Shown: positions 45,469 through 53,930 of the stretch, piece after piece | How the letters are laid out: each line of letters begins with the position of its first letter | How positions within the stretch are numbered: the stretch's first letter is position 1 | From: EW11 sp035765635 | Lineage (GTDB): Bacteria > Verrucomicrobiota > Verrucomicrobiia > Opitutales > Opitutaceae | Length of the DNA: 64,000 nt | NCBI GenBank assembly: GCA_035765635.1 | Contig: DASTWZ010000024.1 | Location: forward strand, 90,845-154,844 | Direction of reading: 5' to 3' | Program-made: the position numbers and the translations under genes | Notes under the pieces: generated by a model | What the model was told of the DNA's origin: nothing | Databases searched by the model: none | What the model saw: only the letters and a program-made list of their open reading frames with translations

Positions 45469-45650
45469 GCCCACGAATCACACGAATTACACGAATCAAA
45501 AAACCGACAGACAATTTTCCCACGGAAGGCACGGATTAAAAGGCAAAGGAAGAATGAAGAAGGATGAATGAAGAATTTTCAGAATCCTCTTCCGTGTATT
45601 CGGTGGGAAAATGGATTTTTCGTTTCGTGTGCTTCGTGTGATTCGTGGGC
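45469..45650. repeat. CACGAA/CACGGAA composite palindrome (family 1), copy 5
   Basis: GCCCACGAATCACACGAATT at 45469 to GATTCGTGGGC at 45650, with inner CCCACGGAAGGCACGG and its mirror, and a GAATGAAGAAGGATGAATGA tract in the centre. It lies between argH and mutL. Confidence 0.85.
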
Positions 45651-45661
45651 CACACGGTTTG

Positions 45662-47065
45662 TTACTCACCAAGAAGTTTCTTCCAGCGCGCGAATTGTTT
45701 CTTCACTTGCGCGGGGCCGGGCATGCCGGTGCCGCGGCGCAGGGAGAGGCCGCGCTTCAGGTCGAAGACGCTGGCCCAATCGTCGCCGAAGCTGGGATGA
45801 ACGCGCTGCACTTCTTCGGTCGGAATTGCGTTCAGCTTCACGCCGAGGTTTTCCGCGATGCGCACGACACCGCCGACGGCGTGATGGGCCTCGCGAAAGG
45901 GCACGCCCTTGTTGACCAAATAATCGGCGAGGTCGGTGGCGAGCAGAGCCGGATCCGCAACGGCTTCGGCGCAGCGCTCGCGATTCCATTTCATGCCCGT
46001 GAACGTGCCGGCCAGCACATCGGCGCAAAGCGATGTCTGATCGAAACTGTCGAAGACCGGCGGTTTGTCTTCCTGCAGGTCTCGATTGTAGGTCAGCGGC
46101 AAGCCCTTGGTCAGCGTGAGCAAGGTGTGGAGATTTCCCTGGAGGCGCGCCGACTTGCCGCGGAGCAGTTCGCAGGAATCCGGATTCTTTTTCTGCGGCA
46201 TCAAACTCGAGCCGGTGCAGAACGCGTCGGGCAGATCGACGAATTTGAACTCCGCGCTCATCCACAAAATCAGATCCTCCGCGATGCGCGAAGCATGCAC
46301 GCCGAAAAGCGCGCAGGCGTGGGCGAATTCGATGAAGGTGTCGCGGTCCGCGACGGTATCCATGCTGTTCTGCGTGACCTGGGGACGGCCCTTGGCGTCG
46401 ACGAAGCCGAGTTCCTTCGCGGTGAATTCGCGGTCGATCGGCAGCGTCGTGCCGGCGATCGCACCGGATCCCAAAGGGCACCAGTTGGCGTGCTCCGCGA
46501 CTTCGAGGAAGCGCGCGCGGTCGCGCTGCAGCATCTCGAGATAAGCGAAGAGGTGGTGCGCGAGGTAGACCGGCTGGGCGCGCTGCAGATGCGTGTATCC
46601 AGGAATGAATACATCGGCCGTCTCCTCGGCGACGGCGAGGATGGCGCGCTGCGCGTTCTGTAGTTTCTCCGCCACTACAACGCAGGCGTGCTTGAAGAAG
46701 AGCCGCATGTCCGTCGCGATTTGGTCGTTGCGGCTCCGAGCGGTATGCAGCTTCGCGGCGGCCGGAACGCGTTTGGTCAGGGCCTGCTCGATGTTCATGT
46801 GGACGTCCTCGAGTTTCACGTCCCAGGCGAATTTGCCCGCTTTGATTTCCGCCAGGATCTCATCGAGGCCGGCGTGAATCTCGTCGCGTTCCTTCTTCGT
46901 GAGAATGCCTACGTGCGCGAGCATCGCCGAATGGGCTTTGCTGCCCTGGATGTCAAAGGGGGCCAGGCGACGGTCGAACGAAACGGATTCGCTGAACGTC
47001 AGCATCAAATCGGCGGGCGCCGCGGAAAAACGACCGCCCCACGTCACATGAGAAGATTTGGCCAT
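45662..47065 (-). CDS. argH: Argininosuccinate lyase
   Basis: Splits argininosuccinate into arginine and fumarate. 467 residues. The fumarase/aspartase superfamily signature GSSLMPQKKNPD carries the catalytic Ser in its flexible loop; HTARSRNDQIATDMRLF and PGYTHLQRAQPV are the other two conserved regions. The start MAKSSHVTWGGRFS at 47065 is canonical. No other arg gene is adjacent. Confidence 0.97.
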   Translation of the reverse strand: MAKSSHVTWGGRFSAAPADLMLTFSESVSFDRRLAPFDIQGSKAHSAMLAHVGILTKKERDEIHAGLDEILAEIKAGKFAWDVKLEDVHMNIEQALTKRVPAAAKLHTARSRNDQIATDMRLFFKHACVVVAEKLQNAQRAILAVAEETADVFIPGYTHLQRAQPVYLAHHLFAYLEMLQRDRARFLEVAEHANWCPLGSGAIAGTTLPIDREFTAKELGFVDAKGRPQVTQNSMDTVADRDTFIEFAHACALFGVHASRIAEDLILWMSAEFKFVDLPDAFCTGSSLMPQKKNPDSCELLRGKSARLQGNLHTLLTLTKGLPLTYNRDLQEDKPPVFDSFDQTSLCADVLAGTFTGMKWNRERCAEAVADPALLATDLADYLVNKGVPFREAHHAVGGVVRIAENLGVKLNAIPTEEVQRVHPSFGDDWASVFDLKRGLSLRRGTGMPGPAQVKKQFARWKKLLGE

Positions 47066-47130
47066 AAAACGACGAAAACAGGCCGCTCTGCCCTCGGGCG
47101 CAACGCGAATTTGGACGCGACCAGGCGCGC

Positions 47131-47580
47131 TTATTCGAAACGATAGGTCGTGTTGAAAATCAGCTCGATCTTCGGCGAAACGAAAACGCGGACTTTGATT
47201 TTCCCCTGCTTGGCGTCGTTCGGCACGGCGCGCCCTTCGATGCGGCGCGCCTCCTTGTCGGTGTTTTCCGCGTGGCCCTTGAAGTAGACGGTCTGGCCCT
47301 TCGCGAGGTTTTCGAGATCGGCATCGCTAAACGTGATCCACAGGCGGCCACTTTCGTTCTGGAAAAAATAGGGAAACACCTTCGCGTGATAATCGGCAGA
47401 GTATTCACCATGGCTGCGATGCATCACGCCAGTGGTGAGCGTGACGCTGCCGACGTAGATCGAGGTTTTCACTTTCTCGATCTTCACTGAGTCGAACGGA
47501 CCGGCTTGCGCGAGCGCGGCCATCAACGAGAGCGCAGCGACCCACGAAATCAGGCGGCGCAAGAATCTGCAGCAAGACAT
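47131..47580 (-). CDS. Secreted protein of unknown function
   Basis: 149 residues with an Arg-rich N-terminus and a signal peptide ending near ALAQA at about 26. The mature part is rich in beta-strand patterns (SIYVGSVTLTTGVMHRSHGE, FFQNESGRLWITFSDADLE) and ends in IELIFNTTYRFE, an aromatic C-terminus. No family recognised. ATG 47580 is chosen; the frame is open 39 codons upstream, but that part lies in a family 1 repeat. It is 65 bases upstream of argH on the same strand. Confidence 0.65.
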   Translation of the reverse strand: MSCCRFLRRLISWVAALSLMAALAQAGPFDSVKIEKVKTSIYVGSVTLTTGVMHRSHGEYSADYHAKVFPYFFQNESGRLWITFSDADLENLAKGQTVYFKGHAENTDKEARRIEGRAVPNDAKQGKIKVRVFVSPKIELIFNTTYRFE

Positions 47581-47594
47581 GCGGTGATTTTTTG

Positions 47595-47777
47595 GCCCAC
47601 GAATCACACGAATGACACGAAAAAAATCCACGAATCTTCCCGCGGAATACCGGAATTGTTTCCCACGGAATTCACGGAAAGCACGGAAAAAGACCAACGG
47701 ATGAGAAGGTCTTGTTTCTGTGTCTTCCGTGCTTTCCGTGGGAAATTCGGTTGTATTCGATGGTGTGATTCGTGGGA
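47595..47777. repeat. CACGAA/CACGGAA composite palindrome (family 1), copy 6
   Basis: GCCCACGAATCACACGAATG at 47595 to GATTCGTGGG near 47777, with inner CCCACGGAATTCACGG arms. It lies between the ABC exporter gene and the small secreted-protein gene. Confidence 0.85.
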
Positions 47778-47780
47778 GCT

Positions 47781-49571
47781 CTACTCCTCGCCAGCCTGCA
47801 ACGCGTGGAGGCGGGCGTAGGTTCCGCCAATTTTAAGGAGGTCTTCGTGCGTGCCGACTTCGGCGATCTGTCCGTGTTCGAGTACGACGATGCGATTCGC
47901 ACTGCGGATCGTCGAAAGCCGGTGCGCGACCACAAATGTCGTTCGGCCGCGCATCAGGCGCTCGAGCGCTTCTTGAATCTGCGCTTCCGTTTCGGTGTCC
48001 AAGGCGGACGTCGCTTCGTCCAAAATCAGAATGCGCGGATCGCGAATCAGCGCGCGCGCGATGGCCAGGCGTTGTTTTTGTCCGCCGGAAAGGCGCGCGC
48101 CCTTTTCGCCAACGGGGGTGTCCCAGCCTTTGTCCAAAGCGGAAACGAATTCCCAGGCATTCGCGTCGACCAACGCCTTCTTCACCACGTCGTCCGGAAC
48201 CGAGCGCAATCCGTAGGTGACATTTTCACGGATACTCCCGTCGAAGAGCACGGATTCCTGCGGCACAACCGAGAGGAAGCGCCGATAGGTTCGCAGATCG
48301 TAGGTTTCCATATCGACGCCATCGAGCAGGATGCGACCGGACGTTGGCCGAATGAATCCAATGACGAGTTTCACGACGGTCGATTTGCCCGCGCCGGAAG
48401 GGCCGACCAAGGCGATGGTTTCGCCGGGGCTCACGTCGAAATCGAAATCGCGCAGCGCCGGTGTAGTGGAATTTGGATACGCGAAGCCGACTTTCTGGAA
48501 AACGAAATGTCCGGTCACGGCGGTGAGCGGCGCGCGGCCCTCGTTGATTTCGAGATCGGGCGATTGCAGGACCTCGCCGATGGAGCGGATCGCTTCGATG
48601 CCCTTGGTGAGTTGCGGAACGGTTCCGACCAGGCCGAGCACGGAAGACGTGATGAGGCTGAAATACGTCGAGAGCAGGACGACATCGCCCGCGCCGATCG
48701 GCAGCCAATGAGCGAGGCAGGCCCACGCGCCGAGAATCAGGCAGAGCATGTTGAAGGCATTGAAAATCGCCCAGGACAATGAGCCAAAAACGGCGTTGAT
48801 GCCGTCAGTGCGGAGACCGGCGTCGCGCACGCGATCGAGCGATTCGCCTACGCGTTCGAGGGCGGTCGACTCGAGGCCGTGAGCGCGTGTGACAGGAAGC
48901 AGGTGCGCCATTTCGATGACGCGCGTCGACATCCGCTCGATCTCTTCGCGGAACTCCGCGTTGCGCGACGCGAGCGGGCGTCGCAGCGCGTAGACAACCG
49001 TTGCCGCGATTGGCACGGCCACGACGAAAAAACCGAGAAACAGCGGCTGGCGAAAGCCCGTGATGATGAGGGCGAAAATGATGTTGATCACGCAACCCAA
49101 GCCGTTGTCGAAGATGACGCGGGTCAACTGCTCGATCGATTCCACGTCGCGCAGCACCTTGCTGCCGAGGGCGCCGGCGCTTTGGCGCGCGTAGTAATCG
49201 ATGGAGAGATGTTGGAGTCGGCGGCAGAGAGCCGAACGGAGGCGCAGCTCCATCGTGCGCGCGGCTCGGCTCAGTGACCAGACGTAGGCGTAGTGCATCG
49301 GCACGTTTTGCGCGAGGAGCAGCGCGAGAAAGATCGTCGGCTGCCAGAGTTCGCTCGTCGCGTGTCGGGCTGGATCGGCCACGATCGTGACGACATCCGC
49401 CGTGATCGCAGGCATGACCCAGATGGGACTGTGCTTGATCAGGAAACAAAAACTCGCGAGCGACAGTTGGCCGCGCTGGCCTCGATACAAATAAAGCAGT
49501 GTGCGCAGCGGATTTTCGCCCGCGAAGCGATGCTCGAGAGGATGCGTGTTGATCGAAGCCGAGGAGGCCAT
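47781..49571 (-). CDS. ABC exporter, fused permease and ATPase
   Basis: 596-residue half-transporter with an ABC type-1 membrane domain (about 25-320) and an NBD: Walker A GPSGAGKST, signature LSGGQKQR, Walker B ILILDEATSALD, H-loop VAHRLSTI. It is a second, different member of the same superfamily as the gene at 7255. Substrate unknown. The last codons run to the edge of a family 1 repeat. Confidence 0.9.
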   Translation of the reverse strand: MASSASINTHPLEHRFAGENPLRTLLYLYRGQRGQLSLASFCFLIKHSPIWVMPAITADVVTIVADPARHATSELWQPTIFLALLLAQNVPMHYAYVWSLSRAARTMELRLRSALCRRLQHLSIDYYARQSAGALGSKVLRDVESIEQLTRVIFDNGLGCVINIIFALIITGFRQPLFLGFFVVAVPIAATVVYALRRPLASRNAEFREEIERMSTRVIEMAHLLPVTRAHGLESTALERVGESLDRVRDAGLRTDGINAVFGSLSWAIFNAFNMLCLILGAWACLAHWLPIGAGDVVLLSTYFSLITSSVLGLVGTVPQLTKGIEAIRSIGEVLQSPDLEINEGRAPLTAVTGHFVFQKVGFAYPNSTTPALRDFDFDVSPGETIALVGPSGAGKSTVVKLVIGFIRPTSGRILLDGVDMETYDLRTYRRFLSVVPQESVLFDGSIRENVTYGLRSVPDDVVKKALVDANAWEFVSALDKGWDTPVGEKGARLSGGQKQRLAIARALIRDPRILILDEATSALDTETEAQIQEALERLMRGRTTFVVAHRLSTIRSANRIVVLEHGQIAEVGTHEDLLKIGGTYARLHALQAGEE

Positions 49572-49644
49572 GAGCGCTGCACCCTAGCGAAGCGCCGCGA
49601 AGTGACGAGCACGCAGGTGACGCAGCGGCGGCGTCCGGATTTGG

Positions 49645-49892
49645 GCCGCGAAGAGGCTCAAAAGGCGCAAAGAGGAAACCACAAACCAGTTTCCCACGAA
49701 TCACACGAAGGACACGAAATCAGAATACTATTTTCCCACGGAATACAGGGAAACTAAGACAAAGGAAGAATGCAGAAGGAAGAATGAAGAATGCGTGGAC
49801 TTGGATTCTGAATCCTATTCCGTGCCGTCCGTGTATTCCGTGGGAAAAAAATGGTATTCTGATTTCGTGTGCTTCGTGTGATTCGTGGGGAA
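49645..49892. repeat. AAAGAGG-end fragment (family 3) plus CACGAA/CACGGAA palindrome (family 1, copy 7)
   Basis: GGGCCGCGAAGAGGCTCAAA with GCGCAAAGAGGAA (49645-49678) is one end of family 3. Directly after it a full family 1 element runs from TTCCCACGAATCACACGAAG (49691) to GATTCGTGGGGAAA (about 49892), with AGAATGCAGAAGGAAGAATG in the centre. The whole gap between the ABC exporter and the phospholipase D-like gene (49572-49897) is otherwise empty. Confidence 0.75.
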
Positions 49893-49897
49893 ATTTG

Positions 49898-51370
49898 ATG
49901 CTCGGCACTAAAACGAAAAAGGCTGCGCGGCCCGACCAGGGGCAGACGGAAATCGCGCAACGCGTCCGCACCCTCGCCGACCAGGCATTTTCGCGCGCTG
50001 CGGGAGCGCCGCTTATCGAAGGTAATCGCGTCCGCCGTCTGCGAAATGCCGCGGAAAATTATCCCGCGTGGCTCGAGGCGATTCGCGGCGCGCGCCGCCA
50101 CGTCCATTTCGAAAATTACATCATTCAGGACGACGCGGCGGGAAAAATGTTCGCCGAAGCCCTGCTTGAAAAAGCGCAGGACGGCGTCGCCGTGCGCGTG
50201 ATCTACGATTGGCTCGGCGCAGTCGGAAAAACGTCGGGTGGGTTCTGGTCACGGCTACGCGCGGGCGGCGTCGATGTGCGTTGCTACAATCCGCCGCGCT
50301 TCGATTCGCCGCTCGGCTGGCTTTCCCGCGACCATCGCAAGACGCTCGCCGTCGATGGCGAGGTGGGCTTCGTTGCCGGACTTTGCGTTGGCCAGCAGTG
50401 GCTCGGATTTCCCGAGAAGAAAATCGACCCCTGGCGCGACACGGGCGTCGAGGTGCGCGGCCCGGCGGTCGTGGACATCGAACGCGCGTTCGCCACGGTG
50501 TGGTCGATGTTGGGCGAGGCCCTTCCAGCGGACGAAATTCTCGACGCCTCCGCCGCGGCCGCGTCGCAGGGCCCGACCAGCGTGCGCATCGTCGCGACAG
50601 AGCCATCGACGTCTCGCGCCTTTCGTCTCGATCAACTCTTCGCCTCGTTCGCACGCCAGCGCGTGTGGTTGACCGACGCGTATTATGCTGGAACGGCGAC
50701 GTATGTTCAGGGGTTGACCACTGCGGCGCGCCAGGGGGTGGACGTGCGTATTTTGCTCCCCGGCGTGACCGACTTGCCGATGGTGCGGTCGCTTTCGCGC
50801 TCCGGTTACAAGCCGCTGCTCGAGTGCGGCGTCCGCATCTTCGAGTGGAACGGCCCGATGTTGCACGCGAAGTCCGCCGTGGTGGATTCGCGCTGGTCAC
50901 GTGTCGGTTCGACGAACCTGAATCTCGCGAGCTGGCTGGGGAACTGCGAGATGGATGCGGTGATCGAGGACGCGGATTTCGCGAGGCAGATGGAGGAAAT
51001 GTACCTCCAGGATTTGGCCAACGCGACGGAAGTCGTGCTCAACCAGAAGCGAAAAGTTCGGGCGCCGAAATCGAAGGAGCAAAAGGAAAAGATCGCGCGC
51101 GGTCGCGGCAGCGCGAGTCGCGCCGCGGTGGGCGCCGCGCGCATCGGCCACGCCGTCGGCGCCGCCATCGCCGATCGGCGCACGATCGAGCCGCTCGAGT
51201 CGCGGTTGATGGTGATCACCGGGCTGATTCTCCTGCCGCTGGCGGTCCTCTTCGCGATTTTCCCCGCCGCGTTAGCCTACCCCCTCGTCGCCATCCTCAC
51301 CTGGATCGCACTGGCCCTCCTGATCCGAGGCTGGAAAGCCCGCCGCAAACGCCTGGAGCGGGGCGAGTGA
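49898..51370 (+). CDS. cls: Cardiolipin synthase-like phospholipase D-superfamily protein
   Basis: 490 residues with two HKD motifs: HRKTLAVD (His146, Lys148, Asp153) and HAKSAVVD (His323, Lys325, Asp330), the pair needed for phosphatidyl transfer. The GSTNLNLASW block after the second motif is typical of cardiolipin synthases. Unlike most Cls, the membrane segment is at the C-terminus (two hydrophobic stretches, about 432-475), preceded by a Lys/Arg-rich linker. The ATG at 49898 is used; the 38 codons open upstream in frame are repeat sequence. Confidence 0.82.
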   Translation: MLGTKTKKAARPDQGQTEIAQRVRTLADQAFSRAAGAPLIEGNRVRRLRNAAENYPAWLEAIRGARRHVHFENYIIQDDAAGKMFAEALLEKAQDGVAVRVIYDWLGAVGKTSGGFWSRLRAGGVDVRCYNPPRFDSPLGWLSRDHRKTLAVDGEVGFVAGLCVGQQWLGFPEKKIDPWRDTGVEVRGPAVVDIERAFATVWSMLGEALPADEILDASAAAASQGPTSVRIVATEPSTSRAFRLDQLFASFARQRVWLTDAYYAGTATYVQGLTTAARQGVDVRILLPGVTDLPMVRSLSRSGYKPLLECGVRIFEWNGPMLHAKSAVVDSRWSRVGSTNLNLASWLGNCEMDAVIEDADFARQMEEMYLQDLANATEVVLNQKRKVRAPKSKEQKEKIARGRGSASRAAVGAARIGHAVGAAIADRRTIEPLESRLMVITGLILLPLAVLFAIFPAALAYPLVAILTWIALALLIRGWKARRKRLERGE

Positions 51371-51464
51371 TTGGCCTATCGGGCGAGAGTTTTGGAAGCG
51401 CGAAGCACCTTTCGTCTTGTCCGAGGTTCGGCGAGCAAATTAGCTGCTGGGCGCTCGTAAGAAC

Positions 51465-51541
51465 GCGGTGGTAGCTCAGCCGGACAGAGCAACGGTTTTC
51501 TAAACCGTCGGTCGCGAGTTCGAGTCTCGCCCACCGCGCCA
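51465..51541 (+). tRNA. tRNA-Arg (anticodon UCU)
   Basis: Cloverleaf fold: acceptor GCGGTGG pairs with CCACCGC (51531-51537), D stem GCTC/GAGC, anticodon stem ACGGT/ACCGT with loop TTTCTAA, giving anticodon TCT; T stem GCGAG/CTCGC with the TTCGAGT loop. The 3' CCA is encoded. Reads AGA/AGG, rare arginine codons in this GC-rich sequence. Confidence 0.95.
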
Positions 51542-51612
51542 ATTTTGAATGCGGGTCGCTTCTTTTTGCGACGGGTGGAGTCGGAGTCCGCGGCTGACGC
51601 CGCTGTAGAAAA

Positions 51613-51780
51613 GAATGCCGGCGTGGACGCCAGCGCTCCCAGTGGCCTCCTGCGCCTTGGAAAGGCGCAGCTCGGCGGTCGAGCGCTAGACTGGGGATTC
51701 GCCATGCGATGGGTATTTGCCGAGCTTCGGCGTCTCGCCGATGTCGGCCACTGGGAGCGCTGGCGTCCTCGCCGGCATTC
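51613..51780. mobile_element. 168-bp MITE-like element with 35-bp inverted ends (family 5)
   Basis: The 35 bases at 51613-51647 (from GAATGCCGGCGTGGACGCCA) match the reverse complement of 51746-51780 with one mismatch. The 98-bp centre has no gene of note. It is 72 bases downstream of tRNA-Arg. The rest of the gap 51542-51867 shows nothing recognisable. Confidence 0.72.
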
Positions 51781-51867
51781 TGTGGTGCGCCGCGAAGCGG
51801 CGGGACTCTCCTAGCGCGTCGTCGCGCGGCGGGGGGACTCTTGCAGCCATTCGTCGCAGCGAGACGA

Positions 51868-53568
51868 TCAACGCAGGATCCAGCCGAGGCTTTCGAGAAA
51901 AGCGTCGGTTTTTGCGTCGACGTCGCGAGAGACCTCGTCCTCGCCCGAACGGTAGGACCAGAGCGGATGGCCTCGGCCAGGATAGGTGAAGATTTCACAA
52001 CGGCCGCCCTGCGCCTGGATGCGTGACTGAAACGCTTTCGCGGTGCCCACCGGCAAAACGGCGTCGTTTGTCCCAACGACGAGCAGCGTGGGGGGAGTTG
52101 GCGCGGAGACGTGCTCGAGCGGAGAGAACGCCAGTCCTTTTTCGCCGAAGTCGGCGCCGTGATAGCCGTTCGGTCCCGTGTCGATCACGGGATACAGCAG
52201 GACCAGGGCGTCGGGGTGGCAGCTGGATTCTAACGTATCAGATGAGTCACGTCGAAGCGGCTCGGCAGGGACGCCTCGCCCTACCCTCGGAGGGCTGATA
52301 CCCATGGATTGCGTCCGCGTCGCCGCCGAACCGGAGGCGGGAAGATCGTCTGTTAACGGTCCGGCTGAGTCACGCCGTAACTTCGAGCCGCCTCCATTTT
52401 CCATTCTGCTGTCGCTGGTATTTATCGGCTCTGCCTTCCGGTCAGCAGCAGAATCATCGAAACCCGGCACGAATGCGGAGGCGGCGGCGAGGTGGCCACC
52501 GGCCGATGCCCCCGCGGCGGCGATTCGAGTCGGGTCGACGCCGAGTTCGGCGGCGTGCGCGCGGACCCAGCGCATCGCAGCTTTCGCGTCGGCCAGGCTG
52601 TCGAAGGGTGTCGCGCCGTTCGCTGACTTGATGCGGTAGTCCGCGGAGATGCCGACTACGCCGCGCTGCGCGAGGCGGGCGCACTCGCGGAAAAATTGAA
52701 TCGGCGTGCCCTGCTGCCAGCCGCCGGCAAAGAAATAAACCACCGCGGGGGCTGGCCGCAGCTTCGCCGACGCATTCGGCTGAAAAACATTCAGGACCAG
52801 TTCGGTCGCACCGACGCGCTTGTAGACAAAACGCGCCGGCTCGGGAATGGGAAAGGCCGGCGCAGGCAAAACGCTCTGCAAAGCCTCATACCAATGTTGC
52901 GCGATTTTCTGCGCGCCCACCGCGTTGGGATGAACGTGATCGTCAATCGTGTCGGCCCGCCAATCGAAATTGGCCGCCTGATCGACGAGCACCACGGGCC
53001 GCACGCCGCCCGGCTTTTGCGCTGCGCGATCCTCTTCGGCGAATGCTGCGAGCGCGTGACTCAACTCCGGAAGATAGGCGTACTTCGGCTGTTTCCCGCT
53101 GGGAATTGGCTGCGCGAGCAGAATCACCGCATGCGGATTTATTTCGCGAATCGTCGCCACGATCTTCCGCGTCGCCTGCAAAATCCCGGCCACCGGTTTC
53201 TCCTCCACGAAATGATTGTGCCCGGAATGAAGCAGAACGACATCCGCCGGATTTGCCCGATAAAACTCCGCAATGTGCTCGGCCAAAAACTCCGCAGTCT
53301 TTCCGCTGTGACCTTCATGTCGCAACGGGCCGATCCGTTCCTCGGATTGCCGCGAGCCGACAAATTCCACGACGTAGCCATGCCCGACGAGTAATTCCCA
53401 GAGCGGCATGCGGTAGCTTTTGAATGCCGGGCCGCCTTCCGTGATCGAATCGCCCAACGGCATGATCGTGATCGGTTTCGCCGCCAGGCAAAATGTCGTC
53501 AGCGCAAAGAGAATTCCGGCGACAAGGCCGGCCTTCTTCACCGCGTTTCCTAAAATGAATCGTCTCAT
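51868..53568 (-). CDS. Two-domain esterase: SGNH hydrolase plus alpha/beta hydrolase, with repeat-derived insert
   Basis: 566-residue secreted enzyme. After a signal peptide (to about 30), an SGNH/GDSL domain shows Ser41 in GDSITEG, Asn118 in SGHNHF, and Asp210/His213 in DDHVHPN. A second, alpha/beta-hydrolase domain (about 260-566) has Ser355 in GASAGGH, Asp502 in GTNDAVLP and His534 in GRGHPLW. Residues 373-449 (bases 52222-52452) are an insert built largely from family 2 repeat fragments, ending just before CHPDALVLLYPV. Last gene of the glycan-use locus; probably removes acyl groups from sugars. The start ATG at 53568 is used; upstream open codons are repeat. Confidence 0.82.
   Translation of the reverse strand: MRRFILGNAVKKAGLVAGILFALTTFCLAAKPITIMPLGDSITEGGPAFKSYRMPLWELLVGHGYVVEFVGSRQSEERIGPLRHEGHSGKTAEFLAEHIAEFYRANPADVVLLHSGHNHFVEEKPVAGILQATRKIVATIREINPHAVILLAQPIPSGKQPKYAYLPELSHALAAFAEEDRAAQKPGGVRPVVLVDQAANFDWRADTIDDHVHPNAVGAQKIAQHWYEALQSVLPAPAFPIPEPARFVYKRVGATELVLNVFQPNASAKLRPAPAVVYFFAGGWQQGTPIQFFRECARLAQRGVVGISADYRIKSANGATPFDSLADAKAAMRWVRAHAAELGVDPTRIAAAGASAGGHLAAASAFVPGFDDSAADRKAEPINTSDSRMENGGGSKLRRDSAGPLTDDLPASGSAATRTQSMGISPPRVGRGVPAEPLRRDSSDTLESSCHPDALVLLYPVIDTGPNGYHGADFGEKGLAFSPLEHVSAPTPPTLLVVGTNDAVLPVGTAKAFQSRIQAQGGRCEIFTYPGRGHPLWSYRSGEDEVSRDVDAKTDAFLESLGWILR
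52225..52395. repeat. Family 2 repeat fragments inside the esterase gene
   Basis: Read on the minus strand, the segment beginning GGGTAGGGCGAGGCGTCCCT (about 52230-52286) follows the first half of the 38758 element closely, through GAGTCACGTCGAAGCGGCTC on the plus strand. A second partial match, GGCGTGACTCAG preceded by GCGGCTCGAAG, lies at about 52362-52395. Both are in frame. Confidence 0.65.
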
Positions 53569-53580
53569 AAAACGTGTTGC

Positions 53581-53653
53581 GGCCCACGAATCACACGAAA
53601 CACACGAAATGGCCGAATCATTTTTCCCACGGAATGCACGGAAACCACGGAAA
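53581..53653. repeat. CACGAA/CACGGAA half-palindrome (family 1), copy 8
   Basis: Only the left half is present: GGCCCACGAATCACACGAAA followed by CCCACGGAATGCACGGAAAC. The mirror arms are missing, and the family 3 element starts right after it. Confidence 0.75.
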
Positions 53654-53654
53654 T

Positions 53655-53912
53655 CTTTTTTAGCCACAAAAAGGCTCAAGATATGCAAAGAGGATTTTTA
53701 GAGGAATTACGTCGCTCAGACATTCTCGTCTCAGATTTCGATCGAACTTTGTTTGGAGTTCCAAACCTTCTGAACTTCGAGGCGGTCGGAATTTCGAAAG
53801 TTTGAAGCAACAAACATCGCGAGGTCCGCGTCGAGGTTCAGGATGTTTGAGCGAACGTCGCATTCCCAAAATCCTCTTTGCTCTTTTTGAGCCTCTTCGC
53901 GGCCAAAAAAAT
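53655..53912. mobile_element. Family 3 element with AAAGAGG inverted ends, complete copy
   Basis: The left end TTTTTTAGCCACAAAAAGGC to AAAGAGGATTTT (53655-53697) and the right end AAAATCCTCTTTGCTC to GGCCAAAAAAATT (about 53870-53912) are imperfect inverted repeats of about 43 bp. The centre, from CGCTCAGACATTCTC to GGATGTTTGAGCG, is homologous in inverted orientation to the copy at 63612. No coding capacity. It separates the GH2 and esterase genes. Confidence 0.72.
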
Positions 53913-53930
53913 TATGACGCCGCCCCGGCG

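Noticed and set aside
51297..52076. Minus-strand open frame covering tRNA-Arg and the family 5 element
   Set aside because: It crosses a tRNA and an inverted-repeat element and overlaps the esterase gene end, so it cannot be a real gene.
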